A program made the translations under genes and the position numbers. A DNA stretch of 64,000 nt, taken from assembly GCF_039727615.1 (NCBI RefSeq), contig NZ_CP152474.1, forward strand, positions 3,224,001-3,288,000. Direction: 5' to 3'. Shown one piece after another: positions 1 through 8,514 of this stretch (positions are counted from its first letter, which is position 1; the number at the start of each line of letters is the position of its first letter). The notes below the pieces were generated by a model. It saw nothing but the letters and a program-made list of their open reading frames with translations. It was not told where the DNA came from and searched no databases. This DNA is from Leclercia sp. S52. GTDB taxonomy: Bacteria; Pseudomonadota; Gammaproteobacteria; Enterobacterales; Enterobacteriaceae.

Positions 1-488
1 TTAACCAGCCGCTGCTCGGCCATAAGCTGAACGCCTTCAAGGCGCTGTACAACCGCATCGAGATGAAGCAGGTTGAAGCCCTGGTTGACGCCTCTAAAGA
101 AGAAGTGAAAGCCGCAGCCGCGCCGGTAACCGGCCCGCTGGCGGACGATCCGATTCAGGAGACCATCACTTTTGATGATTTCGCGAAAGTTGACCTGCGC
201 GTGGCGCTGATTGAGAACGCGGAATTTGTCGAAGGCTCTGACAAACTGCTGCGTCTGACGCTGGATCTGGGCGGCGAGAAGCGCAACGTCTTCTCCGGCA
301 TTCGTTCCGCATACCCTGACCCGCAGGTGCTGATTGGTCGTCAGACGGTGATGGTAGCTAACCTGGCACCGCGCAAAATGCGCTTCGGCATCTCGGAAGG
401 GATGGTGATGGCCGCAGGCCCTGGCGGGAAGGATATCTTCCTGTTAAGCCCTGACGAAGGCGCGAAACCTGGTCAGCAGGTGAAATAA
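1..488 (+). CDS. metG: Methionyl-tRNA synthetase, C-terminal part (5' end outside window)
   Basis: Only the last 161 residues are present; the reading frame is open from base 3 to the TAA at 486-488. The enzyme charges tRNA-Met with methionine in the cytoplasm. The visible part is the end of the helical anticodon-binding region followed by the C-terminal EMAP-II/OB-fold tRNA-binding domain ([19 protein letters not shown], then the RNVFSGI and MVMAAG segments), which also mediates dimerisation in the E. coli enzyme. The gene ends a few bases before a strong terminator. Identification is by close similarity to E. coli MetG and by the following yehS. Confidence 0.97.
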   Translation, partial: NQPLLGHKLNAFKALYNRIEMKQVEALVDASKEEVKAAAAPVTGPLADDPIQETITFDDFAKVDLRVALIENAEFVEGSDKLLRLTLDLGGEKRNVFSGIRSAYPDPQVLIGRQTVMVANLAPRKMRFGISEGMVMAAGPGGKDIFLLSPDEGAKPGQQVK

Positions 489-489
489 C

Positions 490-523
490 AAAAAAAGCCG
501 GAGATAATCTCCGGCTTTTTTTA
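490..523 (+). terminator. Rho-independent terminator of metG
   Basis: Nine-base-pair stem AGCCGGAGA (496-504) / TCTCCGGCT (508-516) with a 3-base loop, a T tract after it and an A tract before it. It lies 2 bases after the metG stop and could act on both strands. Confidence 0.9.
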
Positions 524-539
524 TGGCATTTTGTTTTCT

Positions 540-585
540 CCCTCTCCCCGTGGGAGAGGGTCGGGGTGAGGGCATCAGGCCGCAC
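540..585 (+). repeat. Interspersed 46-bp palindromic repeat, copy 1
   Basis: The segment holds a small palindrome (CCCTCTCCCCGTGGGAGAGGG) followed by a GGGGTGAGGGCATCAGG tail. The same 46 bases occur in opposite orientation at 37861-37906, with 44 of 46 positions identical. It lies between the converging ends of metG and yehS. The type resembles short enterobacterial intergenic palindromes; I do not assign a family name. Confidence 0.75.
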
Positions 586-594
586 CCTGCCGCA

Positions 595-1065
595 TCACGC
601 CTTAGGATGATGCACCCGATGGGTCAGCCCGCGCAGGAAGTTACGCAGGAACTGGTCCCCGCACTCGCGGTAGTTTTTATGGTCCGGCGCACGCATCATG
701 GCGGTCACTTCCGGCACGGATACGCGGTATTTTTGCTCCGTCATGATCGCCACGATATCGTCGGTCTTGAGGGAAAAGGCGATACGCAGCTTTTTCAGCA
801 CCGTGTTGTTGTTCACCCGACGCTCCAGCGCCAGCTCAGGCGCGGACTCATCTTTACCGCGCTTGTCATAAATCAGGCCGTTCAGGAAACCAGACAGGAT
901 GATGTCCGGGCAGCGAACAAAACCGTCCTCATCTTCTTTGGTCATCCAGGTGTCGAAACCTGCCGACGTGGCTTCCATCTCGGCAAGCGCAAGAATGCGC
1001 ACCATGTCGTTATTGTTTGCTTTCAGGGTGTAGCGCAGGCTACGAAGAATGTCGTTACTAATCAT
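595..1065 (-). CDS. yehS: YehS, DUF1456 protein of unknown function
   Basis: 156 residues, the usual length of E. coli YehS. It consists of two similar halves of about 65 residues, each opening with an Asn-rich start and a helix (NDILRSLRYTLKANNND and NNTVLKKLRIAFSLKTDD), the duplicated DUF1456 fold. The ATG at 1065 was chosen over an upstream ATG at 1092 because it gives the conserved start MISNDILRS and is preceded by AAAGG. No biochemical function is known. It is transcribed toward metG and separated from it by the 46-bp repeat. Confidence 0.92.
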   Translation of the reverse strand: MISNDILRSLRYTLKANNNDMVRILALAEMEATSAGFDTWMTKEDEDGFVRCPDIILSGFLNGLIYDKRGKDESAPELALERRVNNNTVLKKLRIAFSLKTDDIVAIMTEQKYRVSVPEVTAMMRAPDHKNYRECGDQFLRNFLRGLTHRVHHPKA

Positions 1066-1112
1066 GAGTGCCTTTAACTGTCGATGGTGCAATGCCGCGC
1101 AGTGTAGCAGTT

Positions 1113-1832
1113 TTACAGCCCTATCGCCTCTTTCAAACTCTTCAGGTAGCGACGGCTGACCGGTACCGTCTGCCCGGCCCGCAGCACCAGCTCCGCCTGA
1201 CCGTTCTCCTCGAGGCGGATCTCCTTCAGGTGCGCCATGTTCACCAGATACTGACGGTGGCAGCGCAGCAGCGGCGTACGGCTCTCCAGGGTGCGCAGCG
1301 TCAGCTCGGTAAAGCCCTCTTTGCCTTCGCCGCTGGTGACAAACACCCCGCTCATCCGGCTGCTGACAAAGGCCACGTCGTCCATCTGCAGGAGATAAAT
1401 CCGGCTGTGGCCGGTACAGGGGATAAACTTCAGCGGCTGCTGATGCTCCGCCAGCAGGGACACATCCTGGACGTTTCGCTCCTGGCGCAGGCGGTTGAGG
1501 GTCTTTTCCAGCCGCTGCTCTTCGATAGGTTTCAGCAGATAGTCAAAGGCGTGCTCTTCAAAGGCTTTAACCGCGTACTCGTCAAAGGCGGTAAGAAACA
1601 CGATATAGGGCCGATGCTCCGGGTCGAGCATCCCCACCATCTCCAGACCGCTGATGCGCGGCATCTGGATATCCAGAAACAGCACGTCGGGGCGCAGCTT
1701 GTGCACCGCCCCGATGGCTTCGATGGCGTTGGCGCACTCGCCCACAATCTCGATATCGCTCTGCTCCTGCAGCAAAAACCGCAGGTTTTCACGCGCCAGA
1801 GGCTCATCATCGACAATCAGCACGTTCATCAT
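1113..1832 (-). CDS. btsR: BtsR, LytTR-type response regulator (pyruvate response)
   Basis: 239 residues, as in E. coli. An N-terminal receiver domain has the acidic pocket D8-D9 and phospho-acceptor D54 (VLFLDIQMP); a LytTR DNA-binding domain follows from about residue 137 to the end. The family partner is the sensor BtsS, and the best known target is the pyruvate transporter gene btsT, which is outside this window. The start overlaps the btsS stop (ATGATGA), so the two are translationally coupled. The upstream ATG at 1907 would add 25 unrelated residues that lie inside btsS. Confidence 0.95.
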   Translation of the reverse strand: MMNVLIVDDEPLARENLRFLLQEQSDIEIVGECANAIEAIGAVHKLRPDVLFLDIQMPRISGLEMVGMLDPEHRPYIVFLTAFDEYAVKAFEEHAFDYLLKPIEEQRLEKTLNRLRQERNVQDVSLLAEHQQPLKFIPCTGHSRIYLLQMDDVAFVSSRMSGVFVTSGEGKEGFTELTLRTLESRTPLLRCHRQYLVNMAHLKEIRLEENGQAELVLRAGQTVPVSRRYLKSLKEAIGL

Positions 1833-3515
1833 GCGTGTTCCTCCAGAGGCAGTCTTAAGGTTATGCGAGTAAAGCAGTCGGGCTCGCAGACGACGGTAAT
1901 GCCGCAATCCTCACCAAAATGGGCGCGCAGGCGTTTATCCACCAGCCCCATCCCCAGGCCGCCGCCCTCTCTGGCGGAGGTATAGAGCCCGGCGTTGTCT
2001 TCAATATCCAGCACCAGATAGCGGTTAAAGCGGCTGGCGGTAATGGCAATTTCGCCGGTGCCCAGCAGCTGCGAAGTGCCGTGCTTAATCGCATTCTCCA
2101 CGATCGGCTGCAGAGTAAAGGCCGGCAGCTGCTGCCAGGCCAGTTCGTCCGGCACCGAGAGCGTCACCTGCAGACGCGACTGGAACCGGGCCTGCTCAAT
2201 CTGCAGATAGGCGTTTACGTGTTCGATCTCATCGGCCAGAGTGACGATTTCCGACGGCCGCTTCAGGTTCTTGCGGAAAAAGGTCGAGAGAAACTGCACC
2301 AGCTGCGTCGCCTGCTCGCTGTCACGGCGGATCACCGCTTTCAGCGTATTAAGCGCGTTAAACAGAAAATGCGGGTTAACCTGAGCGTGCAATAGCTTGA
2401 TCTCCGACTGGGTCAGCAGCGCCTTCTGCCGCTCGTACTGCCCGGCAAGGATCTGGGCGGAGAGCAGTTGGGCAATCCCCTCCCCGAGGGTACGGTTGAT
2501 AGAGCTGAACAGGCGGTTTTTCGCTTCGTACAGTTTGATGGTACCCATCACGCGCTGATTCTCGCCGCGCAGGGGGATCACCAGCGTCGAACCCAGCTTG
2601 CACTGCGGATGCAGCGAGCAGCGGTACGGCACTTCGTTACCGTCGGCGTAGACTACCTCACCGGTCTCAATGGCGCGAAGCGTATAGGTGGACGAAATCG
2701 GTCTGCCGGGCAGATGGTGATCGTCGCCGGTGCCGGTAAAGGCCAGCAGCTTTTCGCGATCGGTGATGGCAACGGCGCTGATATCCAGCTCCTGATGCAG
2801 CACCTGAGCCACCTTCATGCTGTTCTCTTCGTTAAAGCCCTGGCGCAGGATCCCCTCGGTCGAGGCCGCCACCTTCAGCGCGGTGGCCGAAAAGGCGGAG
2901 GTGTACTTTTCAAACATCGCCCGCTTGTCGAGCAGAATACGCATAAACAGCGCGGCGCCGACGGTGTTAGTGACCATCATCGGCGCGGCAATGCTGCTGA
3001 CCAGATGGAGGGCATCTTCGAACGGCCGGGCAATCAGCAAAATGATCAGCATCTGCACCAGCTCGGCCACCAGGGTGACCATGCCTGCGGTGAGCGGGCT
3101 GAAGACTTTATCCGGGCGACCGCGCCGGACCATCACGCTGTGGATCAGGCCGCCGAGCAGCCCTTCGACGATGGTCGAGATCATACAGCTCAGCGCCGTC
3201 ATCCCGCCCATCGAGTAGCGGTGCAGCCCCCCCGGTCAGGCCTACCAGCCCGCCGACCACCGGGCCGCCGAGCAGACCGCCCATCACCGCGCCAATCGCC
3301 CGGGTGTTGGCTATCGAGTCTTCAATGTGCAGGCCGAGATAGGTGCCGAGAATGCAGAAGATAGAGAAGGTCACGTAGCAGAGCAGCTTGTGCGGCAGGC
3401 GAACGGTGACCTGCATCAGGGGAATGAACAGGCGTGTTTTACTCATCAGCCACGCGATGACCAGAAACACACACATCTGCTGAAGCAGCAGCAACACCAG
3501 ATTAAATTCGTACAT
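1829..3515 (-). pseudogene. btsS: BtsS, LytS-type sensor kinase for pyruvate; +1 frameshift as sequenced
   Basis: The product would be a membrane sensor with a 5TMR-LYT transmembrane region (residues 1-190), a GAF-like domain, a LytS-type kinase core with the phospho-acceptor His in HAQVNPHFLFN, and an ATPase domain (QPIVENAIKHG). In the sequence the frame breaks after GGLVGLTGG, at a C7 tract (G7 in the coding strand) at 3227-3233. With six bases the frame continues into the HRYSMGGMTALSC segment and gives exactly 561 residues, the E. coli length. The start at 3515 (MYEFNLVLL) follows the family. Either a sequencing length error or a recent loss of function. Confidence 0.9.
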
Positions 3516-3732
3516 GCCCACAAACCACAGCTATAAAACCGCGTAACATACACCGAAGCGCATTAACTTTCCTGGCAGCCTGAGGATAAAAATGTGTTTT
3601 CGTGCCAGGCATCACACCTTTCGCCCAATGTAATCTGAAATTCACATTCACAGGGCAAAAAAAGAGGGATCCTTCCTGGTTCGCCATTCTGCGTCTACAG
3701 TTAATCTGGGTATGTGCAAGCCGGGGGATAAC

Positions 3733-4467
3733 ATGGCGCTCTACACGATTGGGGAAGTGGCACTCCTGTGTGATATCAATCCTGTGACGTTACGCGCATG
3801 GCAACGACGTTACGGATTACTTAAACCACAGCGAACCGACGGCGGACACCGGCTGTTTACCGATGCGGATATCGACCGCATCCGTGAGATCAAGGGCTGG
3901 ATCGATAACGGCGTTCAGGTCGGCAAAGTCAAAACGCTACTCAGCCCTGAGGGTCAGGAGGAACAGGACATCTGGCGCGAACAGCAGGAGGTGCTGCTGC
4001 GTTATCTGCAGTCCGGCCATCTGCATCGCCTGCGGGTGTGGCTCAAGGATCGCGGCAGCGAATACCCTGCGCAAACCCTAATTACGCACCTGTTTATTCC
4101 GTTACGCCGAAGGCTGCAGTCCCAGCAGCCGACCCTGCAGGCGCTGTTGAGTGCCCTCGACGGGGTACTGATTAACTATATCTGCATCTGTCTGGCCACC
4201 GCGCGAAAGAAGAACAGCAAGGATGCGCTGGTAGTAGGCTGGAACGTGCAGGACACCACCCGGCTGTGGCTGGAGGCGTGGATTGCCGCGCAGGATGGCT
4301 GGCGCGTCGACGTGCTGGCGCACTCGCTGGTGCAGCTGCGCCCGGAGCTGTTCGACGGGCAGACGCTGCTGGTCTGGTGCGGCGAATCCCCGACGGCGGC
4401 GCAGAAGCAGCAGCTCACCCAGTGGCAGGCGCATGGCTATCCCGTGTTCCCGCTGAAAGGCAATTAA
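3733..4467 (+). CDS. mlrA: MlrA, MerR-family regulator of curli and biofilm
   Basis: 244 residues. The N-terminal MerR helix-turn-helix is nearly identical to E. coli MlrA (MALYTIGEVALLCDIN, then LRAWQRRYGLLKPQRTDGGH). The C-terminal domain lacks the metal-binding cysteines of classic MerR proteins. In E. coli it activates csgD, the master gene for curli, under RpoS. It is divergent from btsSR. The ATG at 3733 was chosen because GGGGGATAAC precedes it and the family begins there; an in-frame ATG at 3712 is less likely. Confidence 0.95.
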   Translation: MALYTIGEVALLCDINPVTLRAWQRRYGLLKPQRTDGGHRLFTDADIDRIREIKGWIDNGVQVGKVKTLLSPEGQEEQDIWREQQEVLLRYLQSGHLHRLRVWLKDRGSEYPAQTLITHLFIPLRRRLQSQQPTLQALLSALDGVLINYICICLATARKKNSKDALVVGWNVQDTTRLWLEAWIAAQDGWRVDVLAHSLVQLRPELFDGQTLLVWCGESPTAAQKQQLTQWQAHGYPVFPLKGN

Positions 4468-4526
4468 TGGTTCATTAACAGCCGCGCTTCACCGTATAAT
4501 TGTCCTGTTAACATCAGGAGCACATT

Positions 4527-4640
4527 ATGAAGGCAACCAAAGTCGCGGTTATCACCCTGTTCTTACTCATGGCCGTCAGCGGTATTGGCGGCGTGATGCT
4601 GGCAGGGTATTCGTTTATTGTCCGTGGCGGTGTCGGCTGA
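4527..4640 (+). CDS. yohO: YohO, small single-span membrane protein
   Basis: A 37-codon reading frame beginning MKATKVAVI and ending FIVRGGVG, preceded by AGGAG at 4516-4520. One hydrophobic helix spans about residues 6-32, with [10 protein letters not shown] matching E. coli YohO (35 residues). The function is unknown. Its 3' end overlaps the 3' end of the convergent yehW by 26 bp. The position after mlrA and before yehW is the same as in E. coli. Confidence 0.88.
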   Translation: MKATKVAVITLFLLMAVSGIGGVMLAGYSFIVRGGVG

Positions 4641-5352
4641 GGCTCTGCGCCAGCCGCTCAAACGCACGATCCACCACAATCGCCGCCAGCGCCACCAGCA
4701 GCGCACCCTGGATGATATAGGCCGTATTAAACCCGCTTAAGCCGATAATGATCGGCGTCCCCAGCGTGTTGGCCCCTACCGTTGAGGCAATGGCCGCCGT
4801 ACCGATATTGATAATCACCGAGGTGCGGATCCCGGCCAGCATGACCGGCGCGGCGAGCGGCAGCTCAACGTTGCGCAGACGCTGCCAGCCGCTCATCCCC
4901 ATCCCTTCCGCCACGCTGATGGCTGCTGCCGGCACTGACGCCAGCCCCGCCAGCGTCGCCTGCAGAATCGGCAGTACCCCGTAGAGGATCAGCGCGATAA
5001 TCGCGGGCTGCTGTCCAAACCCCATCACCGGCACCGCAATCGCCAGCACCGCCACCGGCGGAAAGGTCTGGCCGACCGCGGCAATGGTCTCGACCAGCGG
5101 GCGAAACTCACGGCCAGCCGGGCGCGTGACCGCAATCCCGGCACCCGCCCCCAGCACGATGGCAATCAAACTTGAGATCCCCACCAGCCAGAAGTGAGAC
5201 AGGGTCAGGCTGACAAAACTCTCCTGCTGATAGACCGGACGCGGCAGTTCGGGAAAGAGCGCGCTGAACAGCGGCGCGCTGTAGGGCATCACCAGCAGCA
5301 GCGCGACAAACAGCGCCACCAGCCACAGAAGCGGATCGCGTAATCGACTCAT
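4615..5352 (-). CDS. yehW: YehW, permease of the YehZYXW osmoprotectant ABC transporter
   Basis: 245 residues, about five or six membrane spans, with the binding-protein-dependent permease (EAA-type) loop around [19 protein letters not shown]. It pairs with YehY as the membrane channel of an OpuA/ProU-like importer described in E. coli as a low-affinity glycine betaine system. It is the last gene of the operon osmF-yehY-yehX-yehW; its start overlaps the end of yehX (ATGA). The stop lies inside the convergent yohO. Confidence 0.95.
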   Translation of the reverse strand: MSRLRDPLLWLVALFVALLLVMPYSAPLFSALFPELPRPVYQQESFVSLTLSHFWLVGISSLIAIVLGAGAGIAVTRPAGREFRPLVETIAAVGQTFPPVAVLAIAVPVMGFGQQPAIIALILYGVLPILQATLAGLASVPAAAISVAEGMGMSGWQRLRNVELPLAAPVMLAGIRTSVIINIGTAAIASTVGANTLGTPIIIGLSGFNTAYIIQGALLVALAAIVVDRAFERLAQSLSRHRHGQ

Positions 5353-6284
5353 GACGCCTCCCGGGCCAGCAGATCGCGAAAATAGAGCGTGCCGCAGGGC
5401 CGATCCTGGTCATCCACCACCGGCAGGCTTTCACTGCCGCCGCTGACAAAGGCCGAGAGCGCATCCCGCAGGCTCATGGACGCCCGCAGCGGGCTCTCTC
5501 CACTGGCGGCGACCTCCCGTCGCATCGACTCACCCACCGTACGCAGCGACAGCAGGCGCACGCCCAGCTCGCTGCGGCCAAAGAACTCGCGCACGAAGGC
5601 ATTCGCGGGCTGGGTCAGCAGCGTCAGCGGCGTCCCCTGCTGCACCACCCTGCCGTGATCCATCAATACCAGATGGTCCGCCAGCCGCAGGGCCTCGTCG
5701 ATATCGTGGGTCACCAGAATAATGGTGCGGCCCAGAATGCGGTGGATGCGGGTCATCTCCAGCTGCAGCGCGCTGCGGGTCACCGGATCGAGGGCGCCAA
5801 AGGGTTCATCCATCAGCAGCACCTCCGGGTTAGCGGCCAGGGCACGTGCCACCCCTACCCGCTGCTGCTGCCCGCCGGAGAGCTGATGCGGAAAACGCTC
5901 GCGCAGGACCGGCTCCAGCCCCAGCAGGGCCATCAGCTCATCCACCCGATCGTTGATTTTTTGCTGGGGCCATTTTTGCAGCTGCGGCACGGTGGCGATA
6001 TTGCGCGCCACCGTCCAGTGTGGAAACAGCCCGATGGACTGAATGGCATAGCCCATCCGCCGACGCAGCTCCAGCACCGGCAGGCTGCGGATCTCTTCTC
6101 CGGCAAAGCGGATCAGGCCGCTGTCGTGTTCCACCAGCCGGTTGATCATCTTCAGGGTGGTCGATTTACCGGACCCCGAGGTGCCAATCAGCACCGAAAA
6201 AGCCCCTTCGGCAAAGGTCAGGTTCAAATCGCTGACCGCGGGCTCGCCGACAAAGGTTTTATTTACATCATGGAATTCAATCAT
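5349..6284 (-). CDS. yehX: YehX, ATPase of the osmoprotectant ABC transporter
   Basis: 311 residues. Walker [10 protein letters not shown] at 34-42, the ABC signature LSGGQQQR, Walker B VLLMDEP and the switch His in LVTHD are all present. The C-terminal 70 residues form a CBS-like regulatory domain (LRDALSAF...[10 protein letters not shown]), as in ProV/OpuA-type ATPases. The start MIEFHDVNK at 6284 matches the family; the upstream start at 6329 lies inside yehY. The frame overlaps both yehY and yehW by a few bases, so the operon is tightly coupled. Confidence 0.96.
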   Translation of the reverse strand: MIEFHDVNKTFVGEPAVSDLNLTFAEGAFSVLIGTSGSGKSTTLKMINRLVEHDSGLIRFAGEEIRSLPVLELRRRMGYAIQSIGLFPHWTVARNIATVPQLQKWPQQKINDRVDELMALLGLEPVLRERFPHQLSGGQQQRVGVARALAANPEVLLMDEPFGALDPVTRSALQLEMTRIHRILGRTIILVTHDIDEALRLADHLVLMDHGRVVQQGTPLTLLTQPANAFVREFFGRSELGVRLLSLRTVGESMRREVAASGESPLRASMSLRDALSAFVSGGSESLPVVDDQDRPCGTLYFRDLLAREAS

Positions 6285-7434
6285 GGGTTCTCCTTCGCAG
6301 CAGGGCGATCCACAGGGCAAAAAGCGCATCCACCACCACCGCCAGCACGATGGTCGGGATCACGCCCAGCAGCACCAGATCCAGCGCGCTGCTCAGCAGC
6401 CCCTGGAACACCAGCGCCCCGAATCCTCCGGCACCGATCAACGCCGCAATGACCGCCATCCCCACCGTCTGTACCGCCACTACCCGCAGGCCGCGCAGCA
6501 GCACCGGCAGCGCCAGCGGGAGCTGGATCTGCCAGAACCGCTGGCGGGCGTTCATCCCCATCGCGTCGGCGCTCTCCAGCACCTCGGCCGGTACCTGGCT
6601 AAGCCCCGCCAGCACCCCGCGCGCCAGCGGCAGCAGGGCATAGAGCACCAGAGCGATCAGCGCCGGGGTCATGCCGGTCCCGGCAATCCCCAGGGACGAC
6701 AGCCACGGCCACGCGCGGGTCAGCCCGGCGAGCGGGGCAATCAGCAGGCCAAACAGCGCCACGGAAGGCACGGTCTGAATCACGTTGAGCGCCGCAAACA
6801 CCGGTCCCTGCGTCGTCTTGCGGCGATAACAGAGGATCCCCAGCGGCACACCGATCAGCAGCGCCGGTACCAGGGTTCCCACCAGCAGGGTCAGATGCTG
6901 CGCGAGGGCCGCATTAAAGACATCCTCGCGGTTGGCATACTCTTTCAGCAGGGACAAGGAATTGAGTTCGCCGCTGAATAGCAGCAGCAGCGGCAGGATC
7001 CAGATTTGCGCCTGCAGCAGCCAGCGCCAGATCGGCTGCGGGCTGAGCCGACGAATGGCATCGCTGCAGGCCAGCAGACAGAGCGCCAGCCACAGCCACA
7101 GGCCGCTGCCCACCGCGGTACGCGCCAGCGGGCTTTCGCTGGTGGCGAGGTGGGATGCTGCCAGCCCGGCACTCCAGACCAGCCCGGCGAACAGCAGTTC
7201 GCACACCACCAGCGTCGCCGCCAGCGCCCAGCGCCCGCGGGCGAGGGTTAGCCCCAGCAGCAGGCACAGCGGGAGTAACAGTAGCGCAGGGGAAAACGAC
7301 CACACCTGCCAGAGGGCGCGCCCTTCCCCGGACACCAGCCGGTTAGGGGCGAAATTGACGAAAGGTAACGCGCCTGCAGCCAGGGCGATGATCGCCAGCA
7401 GCAGCAGGACGCGGTTATGACATCTTATCGGCAC
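6277..7434 (-). CDS. yehY: YehY, permease of the osmoprotectant ABC transporter
   Basis: 385 residues, identical in length to E. coli YehY. The N-terminal half adds extra membrane spans (about six up to residue 170) to the standard permease domain, which carries the EAA-type loop [19 protein letters not shown] in the C-terminal third. It forms the channel with YehW. It lies 15 bp after osmF and overlaps the yehX start by 8 bp. Confidence 0.95.
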   Translation of the reverse strand: MPIRCHNRVLLLLAIIALAAGALPFVNFAPNRLVSGEGRALWQVWSFSPALLLLPLCLLLGLTLARGRWALAATLVVCELLFAGLVWSAGLAASHLATSESPLARTAVGSGLWLWLALCLLACSDAIRRLSPQPIWRWLLQAQIWILPLLLLFSGELNSLSLLKEYANREDVFNAALAQHLTLLVGTLVPALLIGVPLGILCYRRKTTQGPVFAALNVIQTVPSVALFGLLIAPLAGLTRAWPWLSSLGIAGTGMTPALIALVLYALLPLARGVLAGLSQVPAEVLESADAMGMNARQRFWQIQLPLALPVLLRGLRVVAVQTVGMAVIAALIGAGGFGALVFQGLLSSALDLVLLGVIPTIVLAVVVDALFALWIALLRRRTHD

Positions 7435-7449
7435 TGAACTGTCCTGGGG

Positions 7450-8367
7450 CTACTTCACCAGCCCTTTCTGCTTCAGGTAATCTGCCGCCACTTTTTTGGC
7501 ATCCAGCCCCTCCACCGCAATGCTGGCATTCAGCTGTTGCAGGGTTTTCTCATCCAGACTGTCAAATACCGGCTTCAGCCACGCGTCCAGCTCCGGGTAG
7601 GCCTTCAGCACCGCTTCACGCACCACCGGCGTCGGGGCATAGATCGGCTGAACGCCTTTCGGATCGGTCAGGGTTTGCAGACCCAGCGCCGCCACCGGAC
7701 CGTCGGTGCCGTAGGCCATCGCCGCGTTCACGCCCGAGGTTTGCTGGGCTGCCGCTTTGATGGTGACCGCGGTATCGCCGCCCGCCAGGGAGAGCAGCTG
7801 GCTTTGGTCCAGCTTGAAGTCGTAGGCTTTTTCAAACGCCGGCAGCGCATCCGGGCGCTCGATAAACTCCGCCGAGGCGGCGAGTTTGAAATCGCCCTTC
7901 TCTTTCAGATAGCGGCTGAGATCCTCAAGGGAGGTAAGTTTGCCTTTCTCGGCGACGTCTTTACGGACCGCGATGGTCCAGGTGTTGTTGGCCGGAGCCG
8001 GGGTGAGCCATATCAGCTTATTCTGCTCAGCATCGAGCTTTTTGACTTTCTCATATCCGGCGCTGGCATTTTTCCACGCCGGGTCGTTTTCATCTTTGAA
8101 GAAGAACGCCCCGTTGCCGGTGTATTCCGGGTAGATATCCAGCTCGCCGGAGGTGATGGCCCCGCGCACCACCGGGGTGGTACCCAGCTGCACTTTATTG
8201 ACGGTTTTGACGCCGTGACTCTCCAGCACCTGCAAAATAATATTGCCGAGCAGCGCGCCTTCGGTATCAATTTTTGATCCCACCTTTACCGGCTCTGCTG
8301 CCTGCAACGGCAGACTCATCGCCGCCAGCAACACCGCAGATCCCAACATCCCCTTTGCCATCGTCAT
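7450..8367 (-). CDS. osmF: OsmF (YehZ), periplasmic osmoprotectant-binding protein
   Basis: 305 residues with a signal peptide ending near LPLQAA (about residue 24) and a periplasmic OpuAC-type ligand-binding domain starting PVKVGSKIDTEGALLG. It delivers substrate to YehY/YehW. The length and most of the sequence equal E. coli OsmF. It is the first gene of the operon. Upstream, 8415-8422 reads CTACGCTT on the coding strand, a plausible RpoS-type -10 element, in line with the known stationary-phase and osmotic induction of this operon. Confidence 0.96.
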   Translation of the reverse strand: MTMAKGMLGSAVLLAAMSLPLQAAEPVKVGSKIDTEGALLGNIILQVLESHGVKTVNKVQLGTTPVVRGAITSGELDIYPEYTGNGAFFFKDENDPAWKNASAGYEKVKKLDAEQNKLIWLTPAPANNTWTIAVRKDVAEKGKLTSLEDLSRYLKEKGDFKLAASAEFIERPDALPAFEKAYDFKLDQSQLLSLAGGDTAVTIKAAAQQTSGVNAAMAYGTDGPVAALGLQTLTDPKGVQPIYAPTPVVREAVLKAYPELDAWLKPVFDSLDEKTLQQLNASIAVEGLDAKKVAADYLKQKGLVK

Positions 8368-8473
8368 TCTGCTATCCTCATTTTTTTGCTGCCTTTTTCA
8401 GAGGCTTGAGAGAAAAGCGTAGCTTAAAACGGCGGAATTAACCGTCAAAATGCCTTTTTAGCATAAGGTAAGA

Positions 8474-8501
8474 CGCATCCCCCGCGAGACGGGGGGGATG
8501 C
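8474..8501 (-). terminator. Probable terminator hairpin after bglX
   Basis: GCATCCCCC (8475-8483) can pair with GGGGGGGATGC (8491-8501) around a 7-base loop, just after the bglX stop. The tail after the stem is only modestly T-rich, so termination efficiency is uncertain. The G tract is seven long. Confidence 0.5.
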
Positions 8502-8514
8502 AAAGGAAGGAAGA

